Shown piece by piece: positions 1 through 8,761 of a DNA stretch of 64,000 nt. The notes under the pieces were generated by a model. That model was not told the DNA's origin and did not search any database. It saw only the letters and a program-made list of their open reading frames with translations. Position 1 is the first letter of the stretch, and each line of letters opens with the position of its first letter. This DNA is from Ruminococcus sp. YRD2003 (GTDB lineage Bacteria > Bacillota > Clostridia > Oscillospirales > Ruminococcaceae), in NCBI GenBank assembly GCA_900109435.1, contig FNZT01000016.1, forward strand, positions 16,573 to 80,572. Direction: 5' to 3'. The position numbers were made by a program, and so were the translations under genes.

Positions 1-619
1 GTATGCACTTGGAAAGCTGGTCACGCCAGAAGTCGAAACGCTCCTGAGCGGACATATTCTCGAGCTTCTCCACCATCTCAAAGCGGTTGGAATCGAGCAC
101 ATCTCCGTCCTCGCCGATGAGCTCGTCGAAAACGACGTGCTTCTTGCTCTTGCAGGACGCGCACTTGCCGAGCACAGCCTCATAGAACGGCATAGTCTGA
201 GTGCCGTAGACAGTCTCTATTTTCAGAGTATAGTCCTCATTCTTCACACTGAGTATACCTGTAATGCCCTTTGCCTTTATCTTTTCGATGTCGAGCTTGG
301 GACCGCCCTCAATGCCGATGACATAGACCTTCTCGCGGTCGATGCGGTGCTCCTTGACGAGCTGATTGAAGCTGTAGGTGTCGCAGGGCTTGAGGAAAGC
401 GAGCACCCTGCCCTCCTTCTGAGTCTCCTTGACGAGGTACTTCGACACGTTCGCGGCGGTGAATTCGTCACAGACGAAATCCCTGTCGAGCTCTTCGGCG
501 CTTGTGAACACAGCGGGAGTGATATCATACGTGAACTCTCCCCTCTTCCAGCCGATAACGCGATCAACGCTGCCGTCCGCGAGGAGCTCCTTTGCTCTTT
601 TTATCATTGCTTCCTGCAT
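1..619 (-). CDS. FrhB/FdhB-like iron-sulfur protein, 3' end off window
   Basis: Reading the minus strand from the ATG at 619 gives an open frame that runs off the left edge of the window, about 206 codons. The product starts MQEAMIKRAKELL. It has a segment with FLKPCDTYSFNQL and, near residue 160, a Cys pair KCASCKSKKH that looks like the start of an iron-sulfur motif. This arrangement resembles the beta-subunit family of coenzyme F420 hydrogenase/formate dehydrogenase (FrhB/FdhB), often found beside HdrA/MvhD. The start overlaps the end of mvhD by 16 bases, so it is the last visible gene of the hdrBCA-mvhD operon and probably supplies or accepts electrons for that complex. The family assignment is from memory of motifs and is tentative because the C-terminus is missing. 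Confidence 0.6.
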   Translation of the reverse strand, partial: MQEAMIKRAKELLADGSVDRVIGWKRGEFTYDITPAVFTSAEELDRDFVCDEFTAANVSKYLVKETQKEGRVLAFLKPCDTYSFNQLVKEHRIDREKVYVIGIEGGPKLDIEKIKAKGITGILSVKNEDYTLKIETVYGTQTMPFYEAVLGKCASCKSKKHVVFDELIGEDGDVLDSNRFEMVEKLENMSAQERFDFWRDQLSKCI

Positions 620-1044
620 CGTAAGTCCTCCAATCTCCTGTTAGGTCCGAGCGCCCTGACGTCCTCGGTGAACTGCTGCATGGTAGCCGCGAACTTAGCG
701 CCCTCGGCAGCGGACACCCATTCAAGGCGGGTCCTGTTGCGCTCTATGCCGAGGAAGTCGAGCATACTGTACAGCAGGGTGATACGTCTGCGGGTGAAGT
801 AGTTGCCCGAGGTGTAGTGGCAGTCACCGGGGTGACAGCCGCAGATGATAACGCCGTCAGCGCCCTTCTGGAAGGCGCGGAGAATGAACATGGGGTTCAC
901 TCTGCACGAGCATGGAACGCGGATTATCTTAACGTTTGTGGGATAATTCAGTCTGTTAGTGCCCGAGAGGTCAGCTCCCGCATACGAACACCAGTTGCAG
1001 CAGAAAGCGACTATAACAGGCTCAAAATTTTCATTTACTTGCAT
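604..1044 (-). CDS. mvhD: MvhD-type hydrogenase iron-sulfur (delta) subunit
   Basis: A 146-residue protein of the MvhD/FlpD family, the [2Fe-2S] protein that passes electrons to heterodisulfide reductase HdrA. Visible family features are the N-terminal CCNWCSYAGAD, then VPCSCRVNP, and CGCHPGDCHY near residues 68-77, giving the conserved cysteines. The usual form of the second motif is VPCSGRV; here Gly is replaced by Cys. Its ATG overlaps the hdrA stop by about ten bases and its own stop overlaps the next gene, so translation is probably coupled. Context (hdrB-hdrC-hdrA-mvhD) fits a cytoplasmic electron-transfer or flavin-bifurcating complex. No hydrogenase catalytic subunit is visible in the window, so the electron donor is unknown. 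Confidence 0.9.
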   Translation of the reverse strand: MQVNENFEPVIVAFCCNWCSYAGADLSGTNRLNYPTNVKIIRVPCSCRVNPMFILRAFQKGADGVIICGCHPGDCHYTSGNYFTRRRITLLYSMLDFLGIERNRTRLEWVSAAEGAKFAATMQQFTEDVRALGPNRRLEDLRCRKQ

Positions 1045-3026
1045 ATTGCGTCTACCTCCGCCATTATCTGACTGTTAGAGAACCCGCTGAGGTCCATAGC
1101 ACCCGAAGGACAAGCGACCGTACAAGCGCCGCAGCCCTGACAAACTGCAGGGTTTACGCTTGCCACGCGGCGCACCTTCGTGCTGCGGTCGGGCATTCTG
1201 AATTCCTTTTCGATATAAGTGATAGCGCCGTAGGGGCACACCTTTTCGCAGGACGAGCAGCCGTTGCACATGAGCTCGTCGGAGTGTGCAACACACGGGT
1301 TGCAGGTTATGCTGTTCTTGCAGAGCAGACCGATAGCCTTAGCGGCAGCGGCACTTGCCTGCGCGACGGTCTCGGGGATATCCTTCGGTCCCTGACAGGC
1401 ACCCGAGAGGAAGATACCCGCAGTAGCGCTCTCCACAGGGCGGAGCTTGGGGTGCGCCTCGGTGAAGAAGTCGTTGGTATCCATCTGAGTGGTGAGCATC
1501 GTCGCGAGCGGACGGGCAGTCTTGTCGGGCTCGATAGCAGCCGCGAGAACGACCATATCCGCGTTGATGTGGAGCTGTTCATTCGCGAGCAGGTCAGACG
1601 CCTGAACATCTATCTTACCGTCTGACTTGGGCGTGACCTTTCCGACCATACCCTTGATGTAGTGAACGTTGTACTGCTCAACGGCGCGGCGGTAGAATTC
1701 ATCGAAGTTCTTGCCTGGGGTACGCACGTCGATGTAGAATACGTAGACTTCTGTATCAGGGTACTTCTCACGTATGAGCATAGCGTGCTTTGCGGTATAC
1801 ATACAGCATATCTTCGAGCAGTAGGGCTTGCCCTTCTCGTCGTCGCAGCGCGAGCCTACGCACTGCACGAACACGATAGTATGCGGGTGGGTCTTGTCTG
1901 ACGGACGCAAGAGCGTGCCGCCGTTGGGGCCTGCCGCATTCATGAGCCTCTCCAGCTCGAGCGAAGTAACAACATCGGGGCACTGATTGTACGCGAACTC
2001 GTCGTACTTGTCGAGCTTTATGGGGTTGAAGCCCGTAGCAACGACGATAGCACCGTACTGCTGCTCGATGAAGGAATCCTGCTGCTTGTAGTCGATAGCG
2101 CCAACGGAGCAGACCTTCGAGCACACGCCGCACTTGCCCGACTTCATCATCATGCAGTAGTTGGGGTCAATTGTCGCGACCTTGGGAACAGCCTGCGCGA
2201 ACGGTATATATATAGCGGAGCGGTTATCGAGTCCCATATTGAACTCGTTAGGCACCTTTTTCATCGGGCACTTCTCTGTACAAAGACCGCAGCCCGTACA
2301 CTTTGTCTCGTCAACGTAACGAGCCTTTTTCTTGATCTTGACTGTGAAGTTTCCGACGAAGCCCTTCACGTCCGCGACCTCGCTGAAAGAGTGTATCGTG
2401 ATGTGCTCATTCTGCGAAGCCTCGACCATTTTCGGCGTAAGTATACAAGCGGCGCAGTCGAGCGTGGGGAAAGTCTTGTCTATCTGAGCCATCTTGCCGC
2501 CGATAGTGGGCTGCTTTTCAACGATATCGACGTCGAAGCCCGCCTCCGCGATGTCGAGAGCCGTCTGAATGCCCGCGATACCGCCTCCGATGACGAGAGC
2601 GCGCTTAACGACTGGGCTCTCCATAGAGGTGAGCGGCGTATTGAGTGCGACCTTCGCAACAGCCGTTCTGCCGAGGATAATAGCCTTCTCGGTAGCAGTA
2701 GCGATATCCTTGTGTATCCACGAGCACTGCTCGCGGATGTTGGCGATTTCAACGAGATACGGGTTCAGACCTGCGGAAGCCGCCGCCTTTCTGAACGTAT
2801 TCTCATGCATACGGGGCGAGCATGAGCAGATAACGACGCCCGTGAGTTTCTGCTCCCTGATAGCGTTCTTGACGAGCTCCTGACCCGACTCCGAGCACAT
2901 ATACTGGTAGTCCTGAGAGATGACTACTCCTGGCTCATGACCGAGAGCCTCCGCAACAGCCTTAACGTCTACCGTAGCGGCGATATTGGTACCGCAGTGA
3001 CAGACAAAAACACCTATTCTCTGCAT
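1035..3026 (-). CDS. hdrA: HdrA-type heterodisulfide reductase FAD/iron-sulfur subunit
   Basis: A 663-residue protein with the full HdrA layout. It has an N-terminal cysteine-containing domain (CHCG near residue 10, CSCSPRMHE near 68), an FAD-binding GGGIAG at 147-152, and the DCAACILTPKM segment at 190-200 typical of HdrA. A ferredoxin motif CTGCGLCTEKCP lies at about 243-254, a further CGVCSKVCSVGAI near 300, and two C-terminal 4Fe-4S motifs at about 590 and 632. HdrA is the flavin subunit that splits electron pairs in flavin-based bifurcation. It lies 15 bp downstream of hdrC and overlaps mvhD. In a non-methanogen the heterodisulfide is unlikely to be CoM-S-S-CoB, so the physiological disulfide or acceptor is not known; related bacterial clusters work with ferredoxin, NADH or methylene-THF reductase. 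Confidence 0.93.
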   Translation of the reverse strand: MQRIGVFVCHCGTNIAATVDVKAVAEALGHEPGVVISQDYQYMCSESGQELVKNAIREQKLTGVVICSCSPRMHENTFRKAAASAGLNPYLVEIANIREQCSWIHKDIATATEKAIILGRTAVAKVALNTPLTSMESPVVKRALVIGGGIAGIQTALDIAEAGFDVDIVEKQPTIGGKMAQIDKTFPTLDCAACILTPKMVEASQNEHITIHSFSEVADVKGFVGNFTVKIKKKARYVDETKCTGCGLCTEKCPMKKVPNEFNMGLDNRSAIYIPFAQAVPKVATIDPNYCMMMKSGKCGVCSKVCSVGAIDYKQQDSFIEQQYGAIVVATGFNPIKLDKYDEFAYNQCPDVVTSLELERLMNAAGPNGGTLLRPSDKTHPHTIVFVQCVGSRCDDEKGKPYCSKICCMYTAKHAMLIREKYPDTEVYVFYIDVRTPGKNFDEFYRRAVEQYNVHYIKGMVGKVTPKSDGKIDVQASDLLANEQLHINADMVVLAAAIEPDKTARPLATMLTTQMDTNDFFTEAHPKLRPVESATAGIFLSGACQGPKDIPETVAQASAAAAKAIGLLCKNSITCNPCVAHSDELMCNGCSSCEKVCPYGAITYIEKEFRMPDRSTKVRRVASVNPAVCQGCGACTVACPSGAMDLSGFSNSQIMAEVDAICK

Positions 3027-3041
3027 AGCGCAGTCTCCTCC

Positions 3042-3425
3042 TTACTTAGCGTACTTTCGCATAGCGGTCACGATAGCCTGCTGAGGGAGGTCATCGTCGA
3101 GCAATGCGGGGATATCGGAAGGCTCGAGGCGGTTCCCGCCCTGCTGACGGACAGCCGCAAGGCGCACAGCCTCGACCACTCTTGCGGGCTCAACACCGCG
3201 CGGACACCTGTCGACGCAGGCGAAGCAGGTCAGGCACTTGTATATCGACTCCGACTTCATCAGCGTCCCGATATCGCCTTTTTCGACCATATACACGAAC
3301 TGATGCGGATGATATTCCATTTCATCGTAGGAGGGGCAGGTCGCGGAGCACTTACCGCAGCGCATACATTTGAGCACATTGACTCCGCTCGAACGGAGCA
3401 CCTGTTCCTTTAGGTTCTTATTCAT
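3042..3425 (-). CDS. hdrC: HdrC-type heterodisulfide reductase iron-sulfur subunit
   Basis: A 127-residue two-cluster ferredoxin-like protein. It has CMRCGKCSATCPS near residues 20-32 and CLTCFACVDRCPRG near 64-77, the two 4Fe-4S motifs of HdrC. The family links HdrA electrons to the catalytic HdrB subunit. The start ATG overlaps the hdrB stop by eight bases and hdrA follows after 15 bp, so hdrBCA is clearly one transcription unit. Length and motif spacing are normal for stand-alone bacterial HdrC. Confidence 0.93.
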   Translation of the reverse strand: MNKNLKEQVLRSSGVNVLKCMRCGKCSATCPSYDEMEYHPHQFVYMVEKGDIGTLMKSESIYKCLTCFACVDRCPRGVEPARVVEAVRLAAVRQQGGNRLEPSDIPALLDDDLPQQAIVTAMRKYAK

Positions 3426-4215
3426 TGCTTGCCTCCTTTAAGCCGAGAGCCTCGGCGAGAAGCTCGGTAAAGTAGTAAACGGGCAGGTCTGAGCCCGAAT
3501 TCTTTTTAAGGTTGTACAGGCAGAGCGGACAGGCAGTGATGACCATTTCCGCGCCCATATCCTCAGCGGAGCCCATAACAGCGCCGCTTCTCTTCCGAGC
3601 CTGCGCCTTGTCCTCCATGGTGATGTAGCCGCCGCAGCACTCGTTTCTCTGCGCGTAGATGACGGGAGTACCGCCTATCGCGCGGATAAAGTCCTCGATG
3701 ATGGTAGGATTCTCGGGGTCGTCCATCGCGAGAGCCTTTGCGGGTCTGAGGAGCAGACAGCCGTAATACGCGGCTATCTTTCTGCCCGTGAACGGGTTCA
3801 CTACCTTCTCTTTGAGCTTGTCGAAGCCCACAACATCGCGGAGCATCTCGAGGTAGTGATAGACCTTGGTACCGCCCGTATAGGGCTCAGCGAGACCGAG
3901 GTAGTTGTTGACCTTAGCCGCCATTTCCTCGTCGCGGGAAATATCGTATTCGGTCTGTTTTATGACGTTGTGGCACGCGGAGCAGACCGTGATGAGGGGC
4001 TGCCCCGCCTCCTTAGCGGAGTTGAGCACTCTCACCGCAGAGAGCTTTGTAGCTATCTCGTCCTTGGCTGTAGTATAAGCGCCGCCGCAGCACTGCCAGT
4101 CGGCGGGCTCTTCGAGAGCTATACCGAGCGCCTCTGCGGAGGCACGGGCATAGGCATCGAGGTCTTTCGCCTTAGTGCGGAGCGTACAGCCTGGGTAATA
4201 TGTAAATGTTTCCAT
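3418..4215 (-). CDS. hdrB: HdrB-type heterodisulfide reductase catalytic subunit
   Basis: A 265-residue protein with two CCG domains, the hallmark of HdrB. The first has C9 of YYPGC, CCGG at 42-45 and CSAC at 78-81; the second has ECCGGY followed by CPLC near the C-terminus. In HdrB these cysteines bind two non-cubane 4Fe-4S clusters that reduce the heterodisulfide. An in-frame start 36 bases further upstream exists, but METFTYYPGC is chosen because AGAAAGGA lies seven bases before this ATG and family members start close to the CCG motif. It is the first gene of the operon with hdrC, hdrA and mvhD. No clear promoter was found in the 220 bp upstream, which holds a palindromic repeat and an AT-rich stretch. 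Confidence 0.92.
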   Translation of the reverse strand: METFTYYPGCTLRTKAKDLDAYARASAEALGIALEEPADWQCCGGAYTTAKDEIATKLSAVRVLNSAKEAGQPLITVCSACHNVIKQTEYDISRDEEMAAKVNNYLGLAEPYTGGTKVYHYLEMLRDVVGFDKLKEKVVNPFTGRKIAAYYGCLLLRPAKALAMDDPENPTIIEDFIRAIGGTPVIYAQRNECCGGYITMEDKAQARKRSGAVMGSAEDMGAEMVITACPLCLYNLKKNSGSDLPVYYFTELLAEALGLKEASNE

Positions 4216-4281
4216 AGCACATTCCTTTCTAATGCGTAATGCATAATTCATAATTGGGATACGTTATTCCGAAAAGCATTC

Positions 4282-4351
4282 TGTAGGGGCGCATTCCGTG
4301 CGCCCGACAGCCATTGACGGCAATTGCGGGCGAGCGGAACTCGCCCCTACA
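4282..4351. repeat. TGTAGGGGCG palindromic repeat, copy 1
   Basis: A 70 bp element with inverted ends TGTAGGGGCGCATTCC and the matching CTCGCCCCTACA at the other end, and an internal hairpin in each half. It lies between hdrB and fumC. At least eight more full or partial copies occur in this window (about 28.06, 32.57, 33.46, 36.09, 36.85, 42.98, 56.68 and 56.88 kb), always intergenic. Confidence 0.85.
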
Positions 4352-4413
4352 AATCATTTCAGATTCGTCCGCGCAAGCGGACACCGCAATTATTCACTAT
4401 TCATTATTCACTA

Positions 4414-4440
4414 TCTGATACGTCCTTTGGACGTATCAGA
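4414..4440. terminator. Perfect hairpin at the fumC 3' end
   Basis: A 12-bp perfect stem (TCTGATACGTCC, loop TTT, GGACGTATCAGA) that overlaps the fumC stop codon. On the minus strand it is followed by an AT-rich stretch rather than a clean T-run, so it may stabilise the mRNA end or attenuate between fumC and hdrB rather than fully terminate. Confidence 0.55.
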
Positions 4441-5812
4441 CCATTTTCTCGGGGTGGAACACCTCGTCGAACTTCTCCGCTGTGAGGAATCCGAGCTCCA
4501 CGCACGCTTCCTTGAGGGAGATATTGTCCTTGAACGCCTTCTTTGCGGTCTTGGCGGCATTCTCGTAGCCGATATAGGGATTGAGTGCCGTCACGAGCAT
4601 GAGCGAGTTGTGGAGGTTGTGGTGCATCTTCTCCTTATTCGCCTTTATGCCGACCGCGCAGTTCTTGTTGAAGCTGAGTATCGACTCAGCGAGCAGTCTT
4701 GCCGACTGGAGGAAGTTGTACGCGCATACGGGCATGAACACATTGAGCTCGAAGTTGCCCTGTGAAGCCGCCATACCTACAGCGACATCGTTGCCCATGA
4801 CCTGTACCGCGACCATAGTTACCTGCTCGCACTGAGTGGGATTGACCTTGCCGGGCATGATAGAAGAGCCGGGCTCATTCTCGGGGATGAATATCTCACC
4901 GAGACCGTCTCTCGGACCCGAGGCGAGCCAGCGGACGTCGTTGGCGATCTTCATCATATCGGCGGCGAGAGCCTTGAGCGCACCGTGTGCAAAGACGATC
5001 TCGTCCTTGGAAGTGAGCGAGTGGAACTTATTGGGAGCAGTCACAAACTTCTTTCCCGTGAGCTCGCTGATAGCCTCAGCGGACTTCTCAGCGAAGCCCG
5101 CAGGAGCATTAAGTCCCGTACCCACGGCAGTACCGCCGAGCGCGAGCTCCTTGAGCTCCTCACACGAAGAAAGTATCATCTTCCTGTCCTTTTCGAGGGA
5201 AGCTCTCCAGCCGCTTATCTCCTGCGAGAACTTGATAGGAGTAGCGTCCTGAAGGTGGGTGCGTCCGCTCTTTACAATGCCCTCATTCTCGGCTTCGAGG
5301 CGCTTGAAAGTCTCGACGAGGGTATCTATCGCGGGCACGAGCTTATCCTCGAGAGCGATGACCGCGGCGATATGCATAGCCGTAGGGAAAGTATCGTTTG
5401 AGGACTGGCTCATATTGATGTCATCGTTGGGGTGGAGGAGCTTGCTGCCCGCTATTTCATTACCTCTGTTGGCGATGACCTCATTCGCGTTCATATTGGA
5501 CTGCGTACCGCTTCCCGTCTGCCATACAACGAGCGGGAAGTGGTCGTTGAGAGCACCGCTGATGACCTCGTCGCACGCCTGAGAAATGGCGCTGAGCTTC
5601 TCGTCGGTCATCTTTTCGGGCTTAACGGCATGATTGGCGACAGCGGCAGCTTTTTTGAGGATACCGAAAGCGTGGGTGATTTCGCGCGGCATAGTCTCGA
5701 TACCGACGCCGATGAGGAAATTCTCGTGGCTTCTCTCGGTCTGAGCCGCCCAGTACTTGTCAGCGGGCACTTTGACCTCGCCCATAGAGTCATGTTCGAT
5801 ACGATAATCCAT
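4436..5812 (-). CDS. fumC: Class II fumarate hydratase
   Basis: A 458-residue class II fumarase, interconverting fumarate and malate in the cytoplasm. Visible family motifs are the N-terminal DSMGEVKVPADKYWAAQT, the active-site region SGRTHLQDATP near residue 185, and the superfamily signature GSSIMPGKVNPTQCEQ near 316-331. Length matches FumC of other bacteria. GGGAGAG precedes the ATG by seven bases. A sigma-A type promoter lies at 5857-5885. It sits between rex and the hdr operon on the same strand. Argininosuccinate lyase and aspartase share the signature, but the N-terminus and the MPGKVNPTQCE form favour fumarase. Confidence 0.95.
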   Translation of the reverse strand: MDYRIEHDSMGEVKVPADKYWAAQTERSHENFLIGVGIETMPREITHAFGILKKAAAVANHAVKPEKMTDEKLSAISQACDEVISGALNDHFPLVVWQTGSGTQSNMNANEVIANRGNEIAGSKLLHPNDDINMSQSSNDTFPTAMHIAAVIALEDKLVPAIDTLVETFKRLEAENEGIVKSGRTHLQDATPIKFSQEISGWRASLEKDRKMILSSCEELKELALGGTAVGTGLNAPAGFAEKSAEAISELTGKKFVTAPNKFHSLTSKDEIVFAHGALKALAADMMKIANDVRWLASGPRDGLGEIFIPENEPGSSIMPGKVNPTQCEQVTMVAVQVMGNDVAVGMAASQGNFELNVFMPVCAYNFLQSARLLAESILSFNKNCAVGIKANKEKMHHNLHNSLMLVTALNPYIGYENAAKTAKKAFKDNISLKEACVELGFLTAEKFDEVFHPEKMV

Positions 5813-5856
5813 AGTTGAACTCTCCCTTTTCCGAAGTAATAATTATTCTAATAATA

Positions 5857-5885
5857 AGTATATCAGCGATATCCCGCGAATTCAA
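5857..5885 (-). promoter_or_regulatory. Sigma-A promoter of fumC
   Basis: On the minus strand TTGAAT, a 17-nt spacer, then TATACT. It lies about 45 bp upstream of the fumC start. Confidence 0.7.
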
Positions 5886-6256
5886 GAGCGGATTCAGCAT
5901 AGCGATATACGGATATTGATATAATATTAACAATGTTTATCTGTTCTGTCGGCGTGACATATGTTTATATATTCCAGAATATGCTGCAACATATTTTTCG
6001 CGCGGCAAAACTGCATAATATATTTTGTCACAGTCAGGCAGTTCCGTGCGCAATGCACATACCACAGCGGCACACTCGCAGGAAAATGATAGACAAAGGC
6101 TCTCATTCCCGACCGCAGTCCGCCCATTCTCAGTCATAACTCAACGGCATAGCAGCATAACCATTCCGATATGTCGCAGCTGCGAGATTGACAAAAAAAT
6201 CACATTTTCCAAACATTACCAAAACACAGAATGCAGGGAAAACCCTGCACCTGATA
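5886..6256. other. Intergenic region between rex and fumC
   Basis: About 370 bp without a convincing gene. It holds a short hairpin (6232-6249, TGCAGGG-AAAA-CCCTGCA) just after the rex stop, which may end the icd-rex transcript. It also holds an AT-rich stretch with a TTAACAA half site (5927-5933) like half of a Rex operator. Small open frames here overlap on both strands, lack ribosome-binding sites and were not accepted. Confidence 0.5.
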
Positions 6257-6892
6257 CTATTCGTCCGACGTATTGATGCAGTATGAGAGCGTAGTCAGGC
6301 TGTCGCCGAGGTGAACGTTCTCAACCGCAACGTCCTTGTGAGTGACGCGCAGGTCATAGTGCGTGAAATTCCAGAACGCGCGTATGCCGTAGCTGATAAG
6401 GCGCTCGACCTCCTTCTCCGCGGCCTCGCGGGGGATGCAGAGGATAGCCGCCTCGGGCTTATGCTCCCTGCAAAAGCCCTCGATATCGGCAACGCTCATA
6501 ACGGTGAGCTCGCCTATTCTCTTGCCGACAAGCTGAGGATTAGCGTCAAAAATGCCGATGAGGTCGAAGCCCCTGTTGCGGAAGTCGATATGGGAGGCAA
6601 GAGCACGTCCGAGGTTGCCTGCTCCGAGAAGTATCATCGGAGTCTGCTTGTCGAGACCGAGGATCTTGCCTATCTCGGCTTTGAGTCCCGTCACATTGTA
6701 GCCGTAACCCTGCTGACCGAACTCGCCGAAGCAATTGAAATCCTGACGTATCTGCGAGGCAGTGAGCCCCATTTTCTCCGCGAGCTCGCGAGAGGAGATA
6801 CGAACATAGCCGTTCGCCTCAAGGTCGCCGAGGAAGCGGTAATACCGCGGCAGACGTCTGATAACCGAATTAGAGATAGCGCTTTTTGCCAT
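6257..6892 (-). CDS. rex: Redox-sensing transcriptional repressor Rex
   Basis: A 211-residue Rex protein, the repressor that binds DNA when NAD+ is high and lets go when NADH rises. Residues 1-80 form the winged helix (RLPRYYRFL, SRELAEKMGLTASQIRQDF, GQQGYGY). A Rossmann domain follows with LLGAGNLGRAL around 88-98. The C-terminal region keeps FWNFTHYDL. The start MAKSAISN is chosen over a GTG 18 bases upstream because Rex proteins normally begin close to the IRRLPRYYR segment. It lies 40 bp downstream of icd and upstream of fumC, so it is placed among likely targets (redox and TCA genes). Confidence 0.95.
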   Translation of the reverse strand: MAKSAISNSVIRRLPRYYRFLGDLEANGYVRISSRELAEKMGLTASQIRQDFNCFGEFGQQGYGYNVTGLKAEIGKILGLDKQTPMILLGAGNLGRALASHIDFRNRGFDLIGIFDANPQLVGKRIGELTVMSVADIEGFCREHKPEAAILCIPREAAEKEVERLISYGIRAFWNFTHYDLRVTHKDVAVENVHLGDSLTTLSYCINTSDE

Positions 6893-6932
6893 TTTAAAAA
6901 TAAGCCTCACAATCTATGCGGAAAACCGCCAA

Positions 6933-8144
6933 TTACATCAAGCTGTCAAGTCTGACTTTAATTTCGTCAAGGAAAGTCTTTGAATCCACCTTACGCTTGT
7001 TATCAAGCTTAGAGATGAGGAAGAGGTCGCCTGTCATAACGCCGTCCTCAATGGTCTTGATAGTAGCCTTCTCGAGCTTGTCCGCGAAGTCGCAGAGCTC
7101 GGGAGTCCCGTCGAGCTCGCCTCTCTTGCGGAGAGCGCCGCTCCATGCGAATATGGTAGCAACGGAGTTTGTGGAGGTCTCCTCGCCCTTGAGGTACTTG
7201 TAGTAGTGGCGCTGAACAGTTCCGTGAGCAGCCTCATACTCATATATACCGTCGGGAGAAACGAGCACGGAAGTCATCATCGCGAGCGAACCGTAAGCAG
7301 TCGATACCATATCGGACATAACATCGCCGTCATAGTTCTTGCAAGCCCAGATATAGCCGCCGTTAGAGCGGATAACGCGGGCAACGGCGTCGTCGATGAG
7401 GGTATAGAAGTATTCGATGCCTGCCGCCTCATACTTCTCCTTGTACTCATTGTCATATATCTCCTGGAAGATGTCCTTGAAGCGGTGGTCGTACTTCTTG
7501 GAGATAGTGTCCTTGGAAGCGAACCACACGTCCTGCTTGAGGTCGAGACCGTAGTTGAGGCAGGCTCTTGCGAAGCCCGCGATAGAATCGTCGAGGTTAT
7601 GAAGACCCTGGATGATACCGTCGCACTTTGTAAAATCGTGGATGAGCTCGCGAGTCTCGTTGCCGTTCTCATCGGTGACAACGAGCTCAGCCTTAGAGCC
7701 CTTAGCAACGCGCATCTCGGTATTCTTGTAAACGTCGCCGTAAGCGTGACGAGCGATAGTGATAGGCTTTGTCCACGTAGGGATATAGGGCTCGATGCCC
7801 TTCACGATAATAGGTGTACGGAACACCGTACCGTCGAGAGCCGCACGGATAGTACCGTTAGGCGACTTCCACATCTGCGTGAGGTTATACTCGGGCATTC
7901 TTGCCGCATTGGGAGTGATAGTCGCGCACTTGACAGCCACGCCGTACTTCTTTGTAGCCTCCGCGGAATCGAGAGTGACCTGGTCCTTGGTCTCCTCGCG
8001 GTGCTTGAGCCCGAGGTCGTAGTACTCGGTATTGAGCTCCACATAGGGTTCAAGGAGAGTTTCCTTTATCCACTGCCAGAGGATACGTGTCATCTCGTCG
8101 CCGTCCATTTCGACGAGAGGAGTTTTCATAGTAATTTTAGCCAT
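6933..8144 (-). CDS. icd: NADP-dependent isocitrate dehydrogenase, eukaryotic-like type
   Basis: A 403-residue isocitrate dehydrogenase oxidising isocitrate to 2-oxoglutarate and CO2. The N-terminus [18 protein letters not shown] and the C-terminal [19 protein letters not shown] belong to the eukaryotic-like (type II) dimeric NADP enzymes rather than the E. coli Icd type. The substrate-binding SPNGTIR and the metal-binding YDGDVMSDM are present. In most members the cofactor motif reads HGTVTRHYR; here it is HGTVQRHYY, a change next to residues that read the NADP 2'-phosphate, so cofactor choice should be tested. GGAGG lies nine bases before the ATG. Together with aconitase upstream it gives the oxidative branch to glutamate. 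Confidence 0.94.
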   Translation of the reverse strand: MAKITMKTPLVEMDGDEMTRILWQWIKETLLEPYVELNTEYYDLGLKHREETKDQVTLDSAEATKKYGVAVKCATITPNAARMPEYNLTQMWKSPNGTIRAALDGTVFRTPIIVKGIEPYIPTWTKPITIARHAYGDVYKNTEMRVAKGSKAELVVTDENGNETRELIHDFTKCDGIIQGLHNLDDSIAGFARACLNYGLDLKQDVWFASKDTISKKYDHRFKDIFQEIYDNEYKEKYEAAGIEYFYTLIDDAVARVIRSNGGYIWACKNYDGDVMSDMVSTAYGSLAMMTSVLVSPDGIYEYEAAHGTVQRHYYKYLKGEETSTNSVATIFAWSGALRKRGELDGTPELCDFADKLEKATIKTIEDGVMTGDLFLISKLDNKRKVDSKTFLDEIKVRLDSLM

Positions 8145-8184
8145 TGGTTCAGACCTCCAAAAAAATATTTACCGCAAAAGCGGG

Positions 8185-8394
8185 TCATGTTACAAACATA
8201 AGTGCGAGCATCGCGACGATAGCCGCGCCGAAGGATATCTTGTCGATGAGTTTGTCGTCGACATTTTTGATGATTTTCGGCAGAGTCAGTCTCAGCACGA
8301 CATACAGCACCATAGCACAGCCGAGTATCGCGAAGTCCTTAGCCGTCCAGTGGCGATGTCTCAGCCGAAACATAAGAGTTTCGGATAGAAGCAT
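8185..8394 (-). CDS. Small membrane protein, function unknown
   Basis: A 69-residue protein with two hydrophobic segments (about residues 20-40 and 52-68) separated by a charged KNVDDKLIDK loop. GAGAGGAG lies six bases before the ATG, which supports translation. It is located between icd and another small membrane protein and is on the same strand as its neighbours. No family is recognised. Confidence 0.65.
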   Translation of the reverse strand: MLLSETLMFRLRHRHWTAKDFAILGCAMVLYVVLRLTLPKIIKNVDDKLIDKISFGAAIVAMLALMFVT

Positions 8395-8412
8395 ATCATT
8401 CTCCTCTCAGTA

Positions 8413-8760
8413 TCACCTATTTTTCTCATAAACCGCCACAACAGCGAAAAACACTGCGAGTACCGCGAACATAGAGCCTATCTCGGTGAAGTCGGCGAGC
8501 ATCTCCGAATGGTTCGAGGTGAGGTTGAAACGCTCGTAAAACCGTTGTGTAAGGTCATGCAGCTTCTTCCCGACAAGGCTGAACAGAAAATATACCACTA
8601 TCACCGCAGCAACCAGAAAAACAGCACTTATGCCGTTGACCAGTTCGGGCAGATATGAACCGAAAAACATCAGTACAAGCAGCCATGCGACCATAGACAT
8701 TATCGCCGCGTATATGCAGCCCGGCTGATATCTTTTCCATCCTTTAAGAGTAGTCTTCAT
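8413..8760 (-). CDS. Membrane protein, function unknown
   Basis: A 115-residue protein with three hydrophobic segments (about residues 15-37, 42-65 and 92-111) and a soluble charged stretch between the second and third. It begins one base after the stop of the next small membrane gene, so the two are probably translated together. No family was recognised; it may work with its two small membrane neighbours. Confidence 0.65.
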   Translation of the reverse strand: MKTTLKGWKRYQPGCIYAAIMSMVAWLLVLMFFGSYLPELVNGISAVFLVAAVIVVYFLFSLVGKKLHDLTQRFYERFNLTSNHSEMLADFTEIGSMFAVLAVFFAVVAVYEKNR

Positions 8761-8761
8761 A

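Noticed and set aside
5914-5933. Rex operator upstream of fumC
   Set aside because: Only one arm (TTAACAA) is good; the other arm matches poorly and the site is about 30 bp upstream of the -35, so evidence is too thin to list as a feature.
5927-6139. Several 60-70 codon frames on both strands between rex and fumC
   Set aside because: They overlap each other on opposite strands, with no ribosome-binding site.
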